A stretch of DNA of 6,893 bases from Bacillota bacterium (GTDB lineage: Bacteria; Bacillota; Clostridia; Lutisporales; Lutisporaceae), in assembly GCA_023230985.1 (NCBI GenBank), contig JALNWH010000101.1, positions 1-6,893 of the forward strand. Reading direction: 5' to 3'. Both the position numbers and the translations under genes were made by a program. Below, in pieces: positions 1 through 6,771 of this stretch. Position 1 is the first letter of the stretch. Every line of letters starts with the position of its first letter. The notes beneath the pieces are model-generated. The model searched no databases, had not been told where the DNA came from, and saw only the letters and a program-made list of their open reading frames with translations.

Positions 1-1101
1 AAACTGTTAAGTATTGCTGAAGAAATAGGAGCAAAAAGTAGCTTAATTACAGATATTCGGAGTAAATTTAATGTTAAGTATTCATCTTTATGGGATAGAG
101 AAACCGGTGAAGATGAAATAAGACATGTATTAATTGAATATGAGATGATAAAAGCAAGTAATAAACTTTTAAATACAATGGACCATTCTTTGAAAGAAAC
201 AGATAAACATTGGAGGGAAAGACTAAAATTCATAGGTATTTCTTATGAAGCATTACAAAGCAAATACCCTGTTCTTTCGAAGTTATTCAGTGTTTTATTG
301 AAAATTTACAAGCAAGAAGATATGTTGCCTGAGCATAGAAAATCATTTTTAGAAGAATTAATAGAACATGAAACAATTCTAAATGATTTTTTAACGAATG
401 AAAAAACAGTATTTAAAGAAATATATTTGCCATATTTAGACGGTTTTAATGATAATGAGATATATGAAATAAAAAACAAGTTACCTACTGGTTTGTTTCA
501 ATTGCATAAAACTGAGTGTAATGAAAAGGTAAAAGTTATTGCCGAAGAGTATAAGAAAAATCAGTTAAAAACAAAGATGTTTAATATTTGGAAAGAAAAA
601 ACAAAAACGAAGAACCCTCGTGAGTGGTCCAATTATCATAGAACACCAATACTTTGTATGGTCTCTGAAAATGAGTTTAGTGCTGCAAAAAAAGCTTTTG
701 AAACACTAAATAAAAATTGGGCACCTGATTCAGACATCAAATCAACCATTGCATTTCTTGAAAAGACATCACTCTTTGATATTTTGGACGATAATAACAA
801 GACTAATGAATTCTTTAACAATGTGTTCATTGGAAAGTATAAGCTATTGTTATCTGATCCGAATAAAACAAGAGATAGATTGGAGCGACTGGCCATTGAT
901 ACTTACGAATGGCATGAAAATCCAAAAGTAAAGAAAATTATTAAAGGACTCGCAGAAGCAGAATATAATGCAGGTGGAAGCGATAGGGCATTGAAAAAGA
1001 TTGACAAAATGAATGCTGAAACACTTAAACATTATTTAAAAAGACTAGTTAGTGAAAATATCAATGTGGGAATTGAAATTCTTGCTGACGGGAGTGAGTG
1101 A
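1..1101 (+). CDS. brxC: C-terminal part of a large BREX protein, probably BrxC (5' truncated by window edge)
   Basis: The reading frame is open from base 1 to the TGA at 1099-1101, giving 366 visible residues. The first ATG, at 145, is therefore very unlikely to be the start; this is the tail of a longer gene. The visible part is soluble, highly charged and mostly helical, with no membrane segment. The most distinctive stretch is at visible residues about 205-221 (NPREWSNYHRTPILCMV), followed by helical repeats to the end. No Walker motif is present here; in BrxC/PglY-type ATPases the P-loop lies in the N-terminal half, which is outside the window. The identity is inferred from position: it sits 4 nt before pglZ, which precedes brxL, and BREX type 4 loci are ordered brxP-brxC-pglZ-brxL. 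BrxC is a large ATPase essential for BREX defence in studied systems. Another large operon protein cannot be excluded from this tail alone. Confidence 0.6.
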   Translation, partial: KLLSIAEEIGAKSSLITDIRSKFNVKYSSLWDRETGEDEIRHVLIEYEMIKASNKLLNTMDHSLKETDKHWRERLKFIGISYEALQSKYPVLSKLFSVLLKIYKQEDMLPEHRKSFLEELIEHETILNDFLTNEKTVFKEIYLPYLDGFNDNEIYEIKNKLPTGLFQLHKTECNEKVKVIAEEYKKNQLKTKMFNIWKEKTKTKNPREWSNYHRTPILCMVSENEFSAAKKAFETLNKNWAPDSDIKSTIAFLEKTSLFDILDDNNKTNEFFNNVFIGKYKLLLSDPNKTRDRLERLAIDTYEWHENPKVKKIIKGLAEAEYNAGGSDRALKKIDKMNAETLKHYLKRLVSENINVGIEILADGSE

Positions 1102-1105
1102 TTGA

Positions 1106-3352
1106 ATGTTTATTAAAATAATAAAAGATTATTTGAACTCTGAAATTAATTCGCCATTTTTTATAGCAGTTGGAAATGATGAATACTCCCAAATAAAAAC
1201 TTCTTTAGTGGATTTAGGTTTTGTTGTTTTACGATTGAGCACTTTTTGTAAAAGTAATGATAAATTACCTAATATTGATGATCTACTTGATTATTTAAAA
1301 GATATTGATGATGAAAGTGAAGTTGTTAGTAAAATAGCTGTAATCGGTCTTGGGGAATATTTAGGACTCTGCGGAAACAATAAAACTGAAAAAGTACTAG
1401 CAAGGATTAAGGATTATAATTTAGGGAGGACAAAAGCTGTTTTGCTTTTAAGAGGCATTACATCAAATTTAATCAAACTAAAGTCAGATCCCCGGATGGA
1501 TAGACGGAAAATTTTCATAAATGATAATAAGCCATGCAGACTAAACATTACACTTATTTCTCCTTTTGTGAATCTGATTGCATTGGAAGGAATAAAACCA
1601 TTGTTAGAAAGATTAGAAGATGGTGAGAATGATAATTTGATTGTAAAGACTCAAATGAATATGGAAAATTCAATATTTAATATTTATAACATTGAAACCT
1701 CTTATGGAGGGATAAATTATATTATAAATGATTTTAAAATAGAATCTGATTATGGGACAGACCGACAATGGGCTGAACTATTAAATGAACTGGAAGTATC
1801 AGGTGGTTCACTTAATGCTGTTCTCGAAAAGTATGGATTAAGTGAGAATCTTGAAAGTGATTTTTTTAATAAAATAACAGGGTTTGAATTTAAGAATTGG
1901 CTATATTTTATTGCTTTAAAATGCAGTATTGATATGCTATCGAATACATATTTAAAGTATGTTCTTAAGAATACAGTGAGCTTTGAAGATTTTAAAACGG
2001 ATGTACTAAATGCAATAATTGACATACACCACACAGATAATCAGTTTGTTGAGTTTTATAATGATAGAAAAACTCTTATTAAAAGATTTAAGGAACCAGA
2101 TATTGCAAGTTTTGTTGTGAATAATCGCAAATATATTGAAGAGGGTATCTATAAACTTACAGATAATACAATAACTGAAAAAGAAGAGATTATTGCATGG
2201 ATTGTGAGAAGAGGAATTATTTCAGAAATAGAATATATTTATCCTGCATTGTACTCATACCTAAAGAACTATGTTTTTAATTGTGGTGATTTATCAGATA
2301 TGTTAACAGAATACTTTAGCCTTTATAAATATCAAAAAGTGATAAATATAATTGAACCAAATTTTTTAGAAAAAGTTGAAAAGTTGGCAATAACTCGAGA
2401 TTATAATAGGTTGAGAACACGCAACGAAGTATTGGACAGTATAAATAATGAAGACACATATCTATGTTGGGTAGATGCGCTTGGGGTTGAATATTTATCT
2501 TATATTACGGATTTAGCTAAAAAGAGAGGATTAGTAGCATCAATCAATATTGCTCGTGCGGAATTGCCTACTATCACATCAATTAATAAAGATTTCTTTG
2601 AAAATTGGTTAGGAAAAAAAGAAAAAGTAAGCGAACTCGATGAGATAAAGCATAAAGAAAAAGGAGGCTACAATTTTGAAAACAATGCTTTACCTATACA
2701 TCTTGCAAAAGAATTGGATGTCATCGAAGAGGTAATTGATAAAGCGGCCACTGAACTAGCTTTAAGAAACTATAAAAGTTACTTAATTGTGAGTGATCAC
2801 GGTGCATCAAGACTTGCAGTGTTGCACCGTAAGGAAGAAAAATATGAAACAGAAACTGAAGGTCGGCACTCAGGTCGATGTTGTAAAACTTTTGAGACTT
2901 ATGATCTACCTTTTGCAGCTGAAGAAAATGGATATTTAGTTTTAGCTGATTATGGACGATTTAAAGGTAGCAGAAGAGCTAATGTAGAAGTTCACGGTGG
3001 AGCATCCTTAGAAGAAGTATTAATTCCTATAATAGAGCTAACATTGAGAGAGAAAGAGATTATTGTTGAAATGGTTGAAGAAACTGTAATGGTTGATTAT
3101 CGAGCCTGCATGGAGATAACTCTTTATTTTAATTATCCATTACTAAAGAATGTATCAGTTATTATAAATAGCAAAAGGTATTCTTCAGAAGCAATTAGTG
3201 ATAACCATTTCAAAATTGTTTTCCCAGATATTAAGCGTGCTGGAACTTACGATGCTGAAGTATATGAAGGGGATAATTTTATTGATAATATTACAATTAA
3301 GGCTCATGGGAAAAGCGGCAAAATAAATGATGTATTTGATGATTTATTTTAA
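1106..3352 (+). CDS. pglZ: PglZ, BREX alkaline-phosphatase-superfamily protein (type 4-like)
   Basis: A complete 748-aa protein. The ATG at 1106 is the start because an in-frame TGA lies directly upstream (1103-1105). A modest ribosome site (GGGAGTGAG, about 1090-1098) overlaps the end of the previous gene, so translation is probably coupled. The N-terminal 440 residues are mainly helical and unrecognised in detail. The PglZ phosphatase-fold core runs from about 450 to 650: WVDALG with D457, SDHG with D564 and H565, RHSGRCC at 587-593, ADYGRF near 614-619, and VHGGAS with H630, followed by LEEVLIPII. The Asp and His residues of these blocks match the metal-binding positions of the alkaline-phosphatase superfamily. 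Residues 660-748 look beta-rich and end in an acidic tail. PglZ is the signature protein of all BREX types; its substrate is not settled. All expected catalytic blocks are present, so the gene looks intact. Family assignment is firm; the subtype is inferred from gene order and the short brxL next door. Confidence 0.9.
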   Translation: MFIKIIKDYLNSEINSPFFIAVGNDEYSQIKTSLVDLGFVVLRLSTFCKSNDKLPNIDDLLDYLKDIDDESEVVSKIAVIGLGEYLGLCGNNKTEKVLARIKDYNLGRTKAVLLLRGITSNLIKLKSDPRMDRRKIFINDNKPCRLNITLISPFVNLIALEGIKPLLERLEDGENDNLIVKTQMNMENSIFNIYNIETSYGGINYIINDFKIESDYGTDRQWAELLNELEVSGGSLNAVLEKYGLSENLESDFFNKITGFEFKNWLYFIALKCSIDMLSNTYLKYVLKNTVSFEDFKTDVLNAIIDIHHTDNQFVEFYNDRKTLIKRFKEPDIASFVVNNRKYIEEGIYKLTDNTITEKEEIIAWIVRRGIISEIEYIYPALYSYLKNYVFNCGDLSDMLTEYFSLYKYQKVINIIEPNFLEKVEKLAITRDYNRLRTRNEVLDSINNEDTYLCWVDALGVEYLSYITDLAKKRGLVASINIARAELPTITSINKDFFENWLGKKEKVSELDEIKHKEKGGYNFENNALPIHLAKELDVIEEVIDKAATELALRNYKSYLIVSDHGASRLAVLHRKEEKYETETEGRHSGRCCKTFETYDLPFAAEENGYLVLADYGRFKGSRRANVEVHGGASLEEVLIPIIELTLREKEIIVEMVEETVMVDYRACMEITLYFNYPLLKNVSVIINSKRYSSEAISDNHFKIVFPDIKRAGTYDAEVYEGDNFIDNITIKAHGKSGKINDVFDDLF

Positions 3353-3363
3353 GGGGTGTATTT

Positions 3364-4827
3364 ATGATTGAAAGATTGAAGAATTGTTTTGATGAAATGC
3401 TTGTATATAAAGATTTGAAGAAAAGCAACTTTTTTTCTGCTTTGAGTTTACCTTCTTTTATGCGTGATTGGCTATTAAAAAGATTTGAGGACGAAAATGG
3501 ACATTTCGATTCAGAGGAAATGCTTAGTTTCATCCGTACTTATTTACCTCGAAAAGATGACTGGATAGCAATAAAGAACAGGATTATTATTGAAAATGAA
3601 CGAGTAAGATTTCTTGCAAAAGTTGCTGTTGATATTGATATAAAAACAGGAGAAGTTTCATTTTCACTTCCTGACTTTGGACTATCAGAGAAAAATACAA
3701 TTATAGAAGACAGGATATGGGATATGTATAAAGATGATTTAGTGAACACAAAAGAGACTTGGGGAATGATAGAATTAGGATATCGACCGCCAGGAGATTA
3801 TGGTAGTGAAACTTCAAAGAATAAAGGGAAAATTAAACTTATGGCTTTTAAAAACTTTTGTCCATATACAATTGACCTTAATCATTATAAAGATGTTCGT
3901 ATGGAATTTAGCACATCGGAGTGGATTGACATTGTTTTAGGGGCAATCGATTATAATGCGGAAGGATATTTAGGTGATGAAGAAAAGAAGTTAACGATGA
4001 TAACACGGTTATTACCTTTTATAGAAAAGAGGTTAAATTTAATTGAATTGGCTCCAAAAGGGACTGGGAAATCATATTTATTTGGGCGAGTAAGTAGATT
4101 TGGTTGGCTTTCCAGTGGGGGTGTGATGAGTCGTGCCAAGATGTTTTATGATCAGAATAAACGAAGAGAAGGATTGATTTCCGGGAATGATTTTGTAACT
4201 TTAGATGAAGTCCAAACTATATCGTTTACTGACGTAGATGAAATGAGAGCTGCTTTGAAAGGATATCTTGAATCAGGTATTTTTACTGTTGGAGACTATG
4301 AAGGTAAATCAGATGCCGGTGTAATACTTTGCGGGAATATAAGCAAAGAAACAATGGATGCTGACGGATATAGTAATATGTTTGAAGAATTGCCTAACAT
4401 TTTTCATGAATCAGCTTTAATAGAACGATTTCATGGATTTATTAAGGGGTGGAATATACCTAGAATGAATGATGATCTAAAAGTGTCGGGATGGGCTTTA
4501 AATTCAGAATATTTCTGCTCTATTATGCATGAACTCCGTGATGATGTAAGTTACAGGGCAATTGTAGATGAGCTTGTTGAAGTACCGGATGCTTCCGATA
4601 CCAGAGATACTGAAGCTGTAAAACGAATAGCAACAGCATATTTGAAATTACTGTTTCCTCACGTTAGAGAAGCTAGCGATATTTCTGCTATGGAGTTTAG
4701 AAGATATTGTCTTGATAGGGCAAGAAAGATGAGAGATGTAATAAAATATCAGCTGGGGATTTTAGATATTGAATATAGAGGGAAGGATATTCCTTTATTC
4801 AGTGTAAGGTCTGACAAAGATGTGTAA
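3364..4827 (+). CDS. brxL: BrxL, short-form AAA+ ATPase of BREX without Lon-like domain
   Basis: A complete 487-aa protein. The ATG at 3364 has a ribosome site (AAGGGGTG, 3351-3358) that overlaps the pglZ stop, with a gap of 11 nt. Residues 1-220 form the N-terminal region seen in BrxL proteins. An AAA+ core follows: Walker A APKGTGKS at 230-237 (K236, S237), Walker B FVTLDE with D281 and E282, a sensor-like LCGNIS segment near 320-325, and an ERFHGF block with R355 that could supply the arginine finger. The C-terminal 120 residues are helical. The well-studied type 1 BrxL is roughly 650-690 residues and ends in a Lon-protease-like domain; here the protein stops before such a domain could fit, and no Ser-Lys protease dyad context is visible. 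A shorter class of BrxL of about this length is known, so this is more likely a natural form than a truncation. BrxL is a DNA-binding ATPase needed for phage restriction in studied BREX systems. Confidence 0.88.
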   Translation: MIERLKNCFDEMLVYKDLKKSNFFSALSLPSFMRDWLLKRFEDENGHFDSEEMLSFIRTYLPRKDDWIAIKNRIIIENERVRFLAKVAVDIDIKTGEVSFSLPDFGLSEKNTIIEDRIWDMYKDDLVNTKETWGMIELGYRPPGDYGSETSKNKGKIKLMAFKNFCPYTIDLNHYKDVRMEFSTSEWIDIVLGAIDYNAEGYLGDEEKKLTMITRLLPFIEKRLNLIELAPKGTGKSYLFGRVSRFGWLSSGGVMSRAKMFYDQNKRREGLISGNDFVTLDEVQTISFTDVDEMRAALKGYLESGIFTVGDYEGKSDAGVILCGNISKETMDADGYSNMFEELPNIFHESALIERFHGFIKGWNIPRMNDDLKVSGWALNSEYFCSIMHELRDDVSYRAIVDELVEVPDASDTRDTEAVKRIATAYLKLLFPHVREASDISAMEFRRYCLDRARKMRDVIKYQLGILDIEYRGKDIPLFSVRSDKDV

Positions 4828-4842
4828 GAAAGGAAAAACATA

Positions 4843-5040
4843 ATGAAAAGCAAGTCATGTTATGTTTGCGGGCAAGAGAATTTAAGCAGAAATGAAATTG
4901 GCTTAAACAAAAAGCTTATTAATAGGAAGATAAAACTGTTTTATTGTATAAATTGTCTTGCAGATTATTTAGAAATAGAGGTAGAATTCTTATTAGAAAA
5001 TATTGAGGAATTTAAAGAGCAAGGGTGCATACTATTTTAA
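4843..5040 (+). CDS. Small zinc-ribbon protein, last gene of the BREX operon
   Basis: A complete 65-aa protein with start ATG at 4843 and a ribosome site (AGAAAGGA, 4827-4834) beginning right at the brxL stop; the gap of 15 nt argues for co-transcription. Two CxxC knuckles, C6-x2-C9 and C35-x2-C38, form a probable four-cysteine zinc site. Between them lies a basic stretch (KKLINRKIK, 23-31) suited to nucleic-acid or protein contact. Residues 41-60 are an acidic, predicted helical segment, and a fifth cysteine (C62) sits near the C-terminus. There is no signal peptide or membrane segment. It resembles short zinc-ribbon proteins of unknown function that I recall from Clostridia; I cannot verify whether they are specific to BREX loci. 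It could be a regulator, an accessory defence factor, or a passenger gene. The protein is well formed, with no sign of decay, unlike the locus just downstream. Confidence 0.75.
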   Translation: MKSKSCYVCGQENLSRNEIGLNKKLINRKIKLFYCINCLADYLEIEVEFLLENIEEFKEQGCILF

Positions 5041-5194
5041 TTTTTAAAATACTATTGGATTAAATTTTTCACATTGAAATACATAGGGAAAACATAATTG
5101 TACTAAGATAAGTTTCTATATCACTAAGGGAATGAGTCCTTTGGATTTGGAAGGAGTTTGGATTTTACTGTTAAATGTCCCTTGAAATCTTTAT

Positions 5195-5740
5195 ATGCCC
5201 TACGTTTGCCCTGATAAGCCACAATATTTATTTGTGCAATATCCTTTTGTTGATATATATGGAAGGCATCGATATGTTGATTTTGCATTGGAAAGCCAAG
5301 GTAAAAAACTTTCTATTGAAGTTGATGGGGAAACTTATTATAGCCATAAATACATTTCTAAAAATAAGTATTACGATGATTTATTAAAGCAAAATAGTTA
5401 AATTTTTATGAATGAAAATTATATAGATGGGCTTATGCTCAGTTAACTTATCATCAAGAAGAAGTAAAAGATATGATTTCACAAATTGAATTTGTAAGGA
5501 TGGTAAGTGTTCAATCTGAAACAATAGACAGATATATACGTGAAAGCAAAATAATACCGGACTTGGAAGTCCCTATGAGCGGTAACAGAACATTTAAATA
5601 TTTTAAGGAAGATACAATAAATAAGTATGTGAAAGAATTCGGTTGGCAACTCATACTACCGTCAAACATGAAAGCCTTTAGAAAAACAAGGTTATATAAA
5701 AGTTGCCGGTAAGGACGAATCACTAGATATGCCATATTAA
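5195..5740 (+). pseudogene. Remnant of a nuclease/helicase-type defence protein (DUF559-like domain, HTH segment, C-terminal tail)
   Basis: Three pieces read as one broken protein. Piece 1 (5195-5398) carries a DUF559/Vsr-like PD-(D/E)xK nuclease core: YVDFALE with D29, then LSIEVDGETYY with E42 and D44, then KYYDDLLKQNS. A TAA at 5399-5401 interrupts it where TTA (Leu) would continue the sense. The same frame runs on as IFMNENYI to 5425, then a one-base loss moves the sense to the next frame, reading RWAYAQLTYHQEEVKD (5425-5472). Piece 2 (5473-5670) is a MerR-like helix-turn-helix segment (QSETIDRYIRESKIIPDLEV, then TFKYF and KEFGW). After NMK the sense shifts again, to LEKQGYIKVAGKDESLDMPY and a TAA at 5738-5740. 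Intact relatives, as I recall them, are large DEAD/DEAH helicases with this nuclease N-terminus; the motor domain is absent here, so internal deletions are likely as well. The 5' limit is uncertain. Sequencing error could explain a single shift, but not a stop, two shifts and a missing middle. Confidence 0.72.
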
Positions 5741-5762
5741 TTTATAAAGAACAGATATAGCT

Positions 5763-5770
5763 AAAGGAGG
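5763..5770 (+). promoter_or_regulatory. Ribosome binding site that decides the GTG start at 5778
   Basis: AAAGGAGG lies 7 nt before GTG 5778, an ideal distance. An overlapping ATG at 5776 has a 5-nt gap but opens a frame of only 20 codons, whereas the GTG frame gives the full B3/B4 protein. The start is therefore GTG, with the out-of-frame ATG overlapping it by one base. Confidence 0.75.
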
Positions 5771-5777
5771 AAGAAAT

Positions 5778-6455
5778 GTGGATATACGAACCAAAAGGCT
5801 TAAATCCATTTATCCAACGGCACCTTTTGGAGTTTTAAAAATAGGCGATTTTAAACCTGATAAATATGATGCTTTTGAAAAAATACGTGCAGAGGAAATT
5901 TCAAAGATTATACCAAGATTTAAAAACTATATACGTGCTGATTTTGTGAAAAATAATCCCATATGCCATTATGTTAAGTATTTTAAAAAGTTTAAAAAAA
6001 CATTTATCTTATTGCAGCAAATGGAGTCTATTTTTGTAAAAGGACTGGATTTTCCTGCTGTACCTCCTGCTGTAGATGCTCTCATTTTAGCAGAGATGAA
6101 GCATGGTCTTCTTGTTGCTACTTTTGATATTGCGAAGCTGCAAGAACCTGTTTTTATAGATGTGGCACGTGGTGATGAATCATATATAAGTGCTAATGGA
6201 AAAGAAATTACATTAAAAGAAGGAGACATATTTATACGGGATAATGAAGGAGTTGTACTCACCCATGTATATGGACAGGATATGAGAACCAGAGTTGATG
6301 GCGACAGCAAAGATATCATGTTTGTAATAACGGGTGTAGAGGGCATTACTGTTGACAAAGTTGAAACAGCCCTTAAAGACATTTTGTATTATATGAAAGC
6401 TTTTGATAAAAATATATTACCTGAAGAATTTGAAGTGATTGGCGGTAAAGAATAA
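5778..6455 (+). CDS. B3/B4 domain-containing protein (Phe-tRNA synthetase beta-like editing domain, stand-alone)
   Basis: A complete 225-aa protein from GTG 5778 to TAA 6453-6455, with a strong ribosome site at 5763-5770. It is recognised as a free-standing B3/B4 protein: IYPTAPFGVLKIGDF at about 11-25 begins the fold, and the central MESIFVKGLDFPAVPPAVDA (about 82-101) is the hallmark of this family, followed by alternating strands to VDKVETALKDIL near the C-terminus. In the bacterial PheRS beta chain this module hydrolyses mischarged Tyr-tRNA(Phe). Whether stand-alone copies edit tRNA, bind other nucleotides or do something else is not established. The length of about 225 residues fits the stand-alone family, so it is not a fragment of pheT. 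It lacks the anticodon-binding, core catalytic and tRNA-binding domains of PheT. It is cytosolic, with no signal peptide. It stands 37 nt downstream of the decayed locus and appears to be a single-gene unit, unrelated to BREX. Confidence 0.82.
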   Translation: MDIRTKRLKSIYPTAPFGVLKIGDFKPDKYDAFEKIRAEEISKIIPRFKNYIRADFVKNNPICHYVKYFKKFKKTFILLQQMESIFVKGLDFPAVPPAVDALILAEMKHGLLVATFDIAKLQEPVFIDVARGDESYISANGKEITLKEGDIFIRDNEGVVLTHVYGQDMRTRVDGDSKDIMFVITGVEGITVDKVETALKDILYYMKAFDKNILPEEFEVIGGKE

Positions 6456-6538
6456 GGCAGGGGAACGTATCATAATAATGGCAGGATGCATAAATGCTTT
6501 AGTATCAAGGGTTTCAGGAATTTTTAATAAAAACAATT

Positions 6539-6568
6539 TATACATTGCTTAGAGTAATTAGGTATAAT
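6539..6568 (+). promoter_or_regulatory. Weaker sigma-A-like promoter candidate
   Basis: A perfect -10 hexamer TATAAT at 6563-6568 sits 18 nt after TATACA (6539-6544, 4 of 6 matches to the -35 consensus). It points toward the gene at 6772 and would give a leader of about 200 nt. In DNA this AT-rich, such a match can arise by chance, so it ranks below the candidate at 6673. Confidence 0.28.
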
Positions 6569-6672
6569 TGTTGTAAGCAGTGCATGAGATCAGAATTTAG
6601 CTTCATTGCGCCATTAATGCCTTTAGCATTTTAAACGTCTAAAATAATTGTTATTTAGTATATGCTTGATAG

Positions 6673-6701
6673 TTGAAAATAAAAAATGATTAGATTTTAA
6701 T
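6673..6701 (+). promoter_or_regulatory. Sigma-A-like promoter candidate for the zinc-ribbon gene at 6772
   Basis: TTGAAA (6673-6678, 5 of 6 matches) and TTTAAT (6696-6701, 5 of 6) are separated by the ideal 17 nt. Transcription would start near 6708 and leave a leader of about 60 nt before the ATG at 6772. This is the best-placed promoter for the last gene. Confidence 0.42.
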
Positions 6702-6771
6702 AGGCTAGCTCTACAGAAATAGTGACAATTTATACGCAAAATTAAGTTTTTTCGAACAGGAGGAGATAAGT

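Larger units (their letters stand above)
6456..6771. other. 316-nt intergenic region without a credible gene
   Basis: No reading frame of useful length with a ribosome site is present on either strand. The stretch is strongly AT-rich and holds two sigma-A-like promoter candidates (6539-6568 and 6673-6701). It also holds a short inverted repeat, AATGC-CTTTA-GCATT, at 6616-6630; this is only 5 bp long and is followed by TTAAA, so it is weak as a terminator. No convincing rho-independent terminator for the upstream gene was seen, and no tRNA or riboswitch pattern was recognised. Confidence 0.5.

Noticed and set aside
145..1101. A 318-codon gene starting at ATG 145
   Set aside because: The same frame is open without a stop back to base 1, and no ribosome site precedes 145; it is the tail of a longer gene.
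5033..5051. Palindrome TATTTTAA-TTT-TTAAAATA as a terminator after the zinc-ribbon gene
   Set aside because: The stem is made only of A-T pairs, overlaps the stop codon and is not followed by a T run, so it is too weak to call.
5124..5144. Hairpin CTAAGGGA-ATGAG-TCCTTTGG as a terminator
   Set aside because: The stem contains two G-T pairs and there is no downstream T tract.
5175..5387. A 70-codon plus-strand frame starting with MSLEIF
   Set aside because: It overlaps the nuclease-domain piece in another frame; the Ile/Leu-rich product is the typical result of reading AT-rich coding DNA out of frame.
5399..5430. Programmed frameshift or stop readthrough joining the nuclease and helix-turn-helix pieces
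   Set aside because: There is no classic slippery heptamer followed by a strong structure, and a further shift plus a missing helicase middle make decay the simpler reading.
5511..5735. A 74-codon antisense frame
   Set aside because: It is opposite the recognisable helix-turn-helix remnant and has no family features of its own.
5776..5838. ATG 5776 as start of a leader peptide or of the B3/B4 gene
   Set aside because: It yields only 20 codons with no recognisable attenuation layout; GTG 5778 has better spacing and the full protein.
5969..6382. A 137-codon antisense frame opposite the B3/B4 gene
   Set aside because: It is a shadow of a firmly recognised gene, with low-complexity Ser/Thr-rich composition and no ribosome site.
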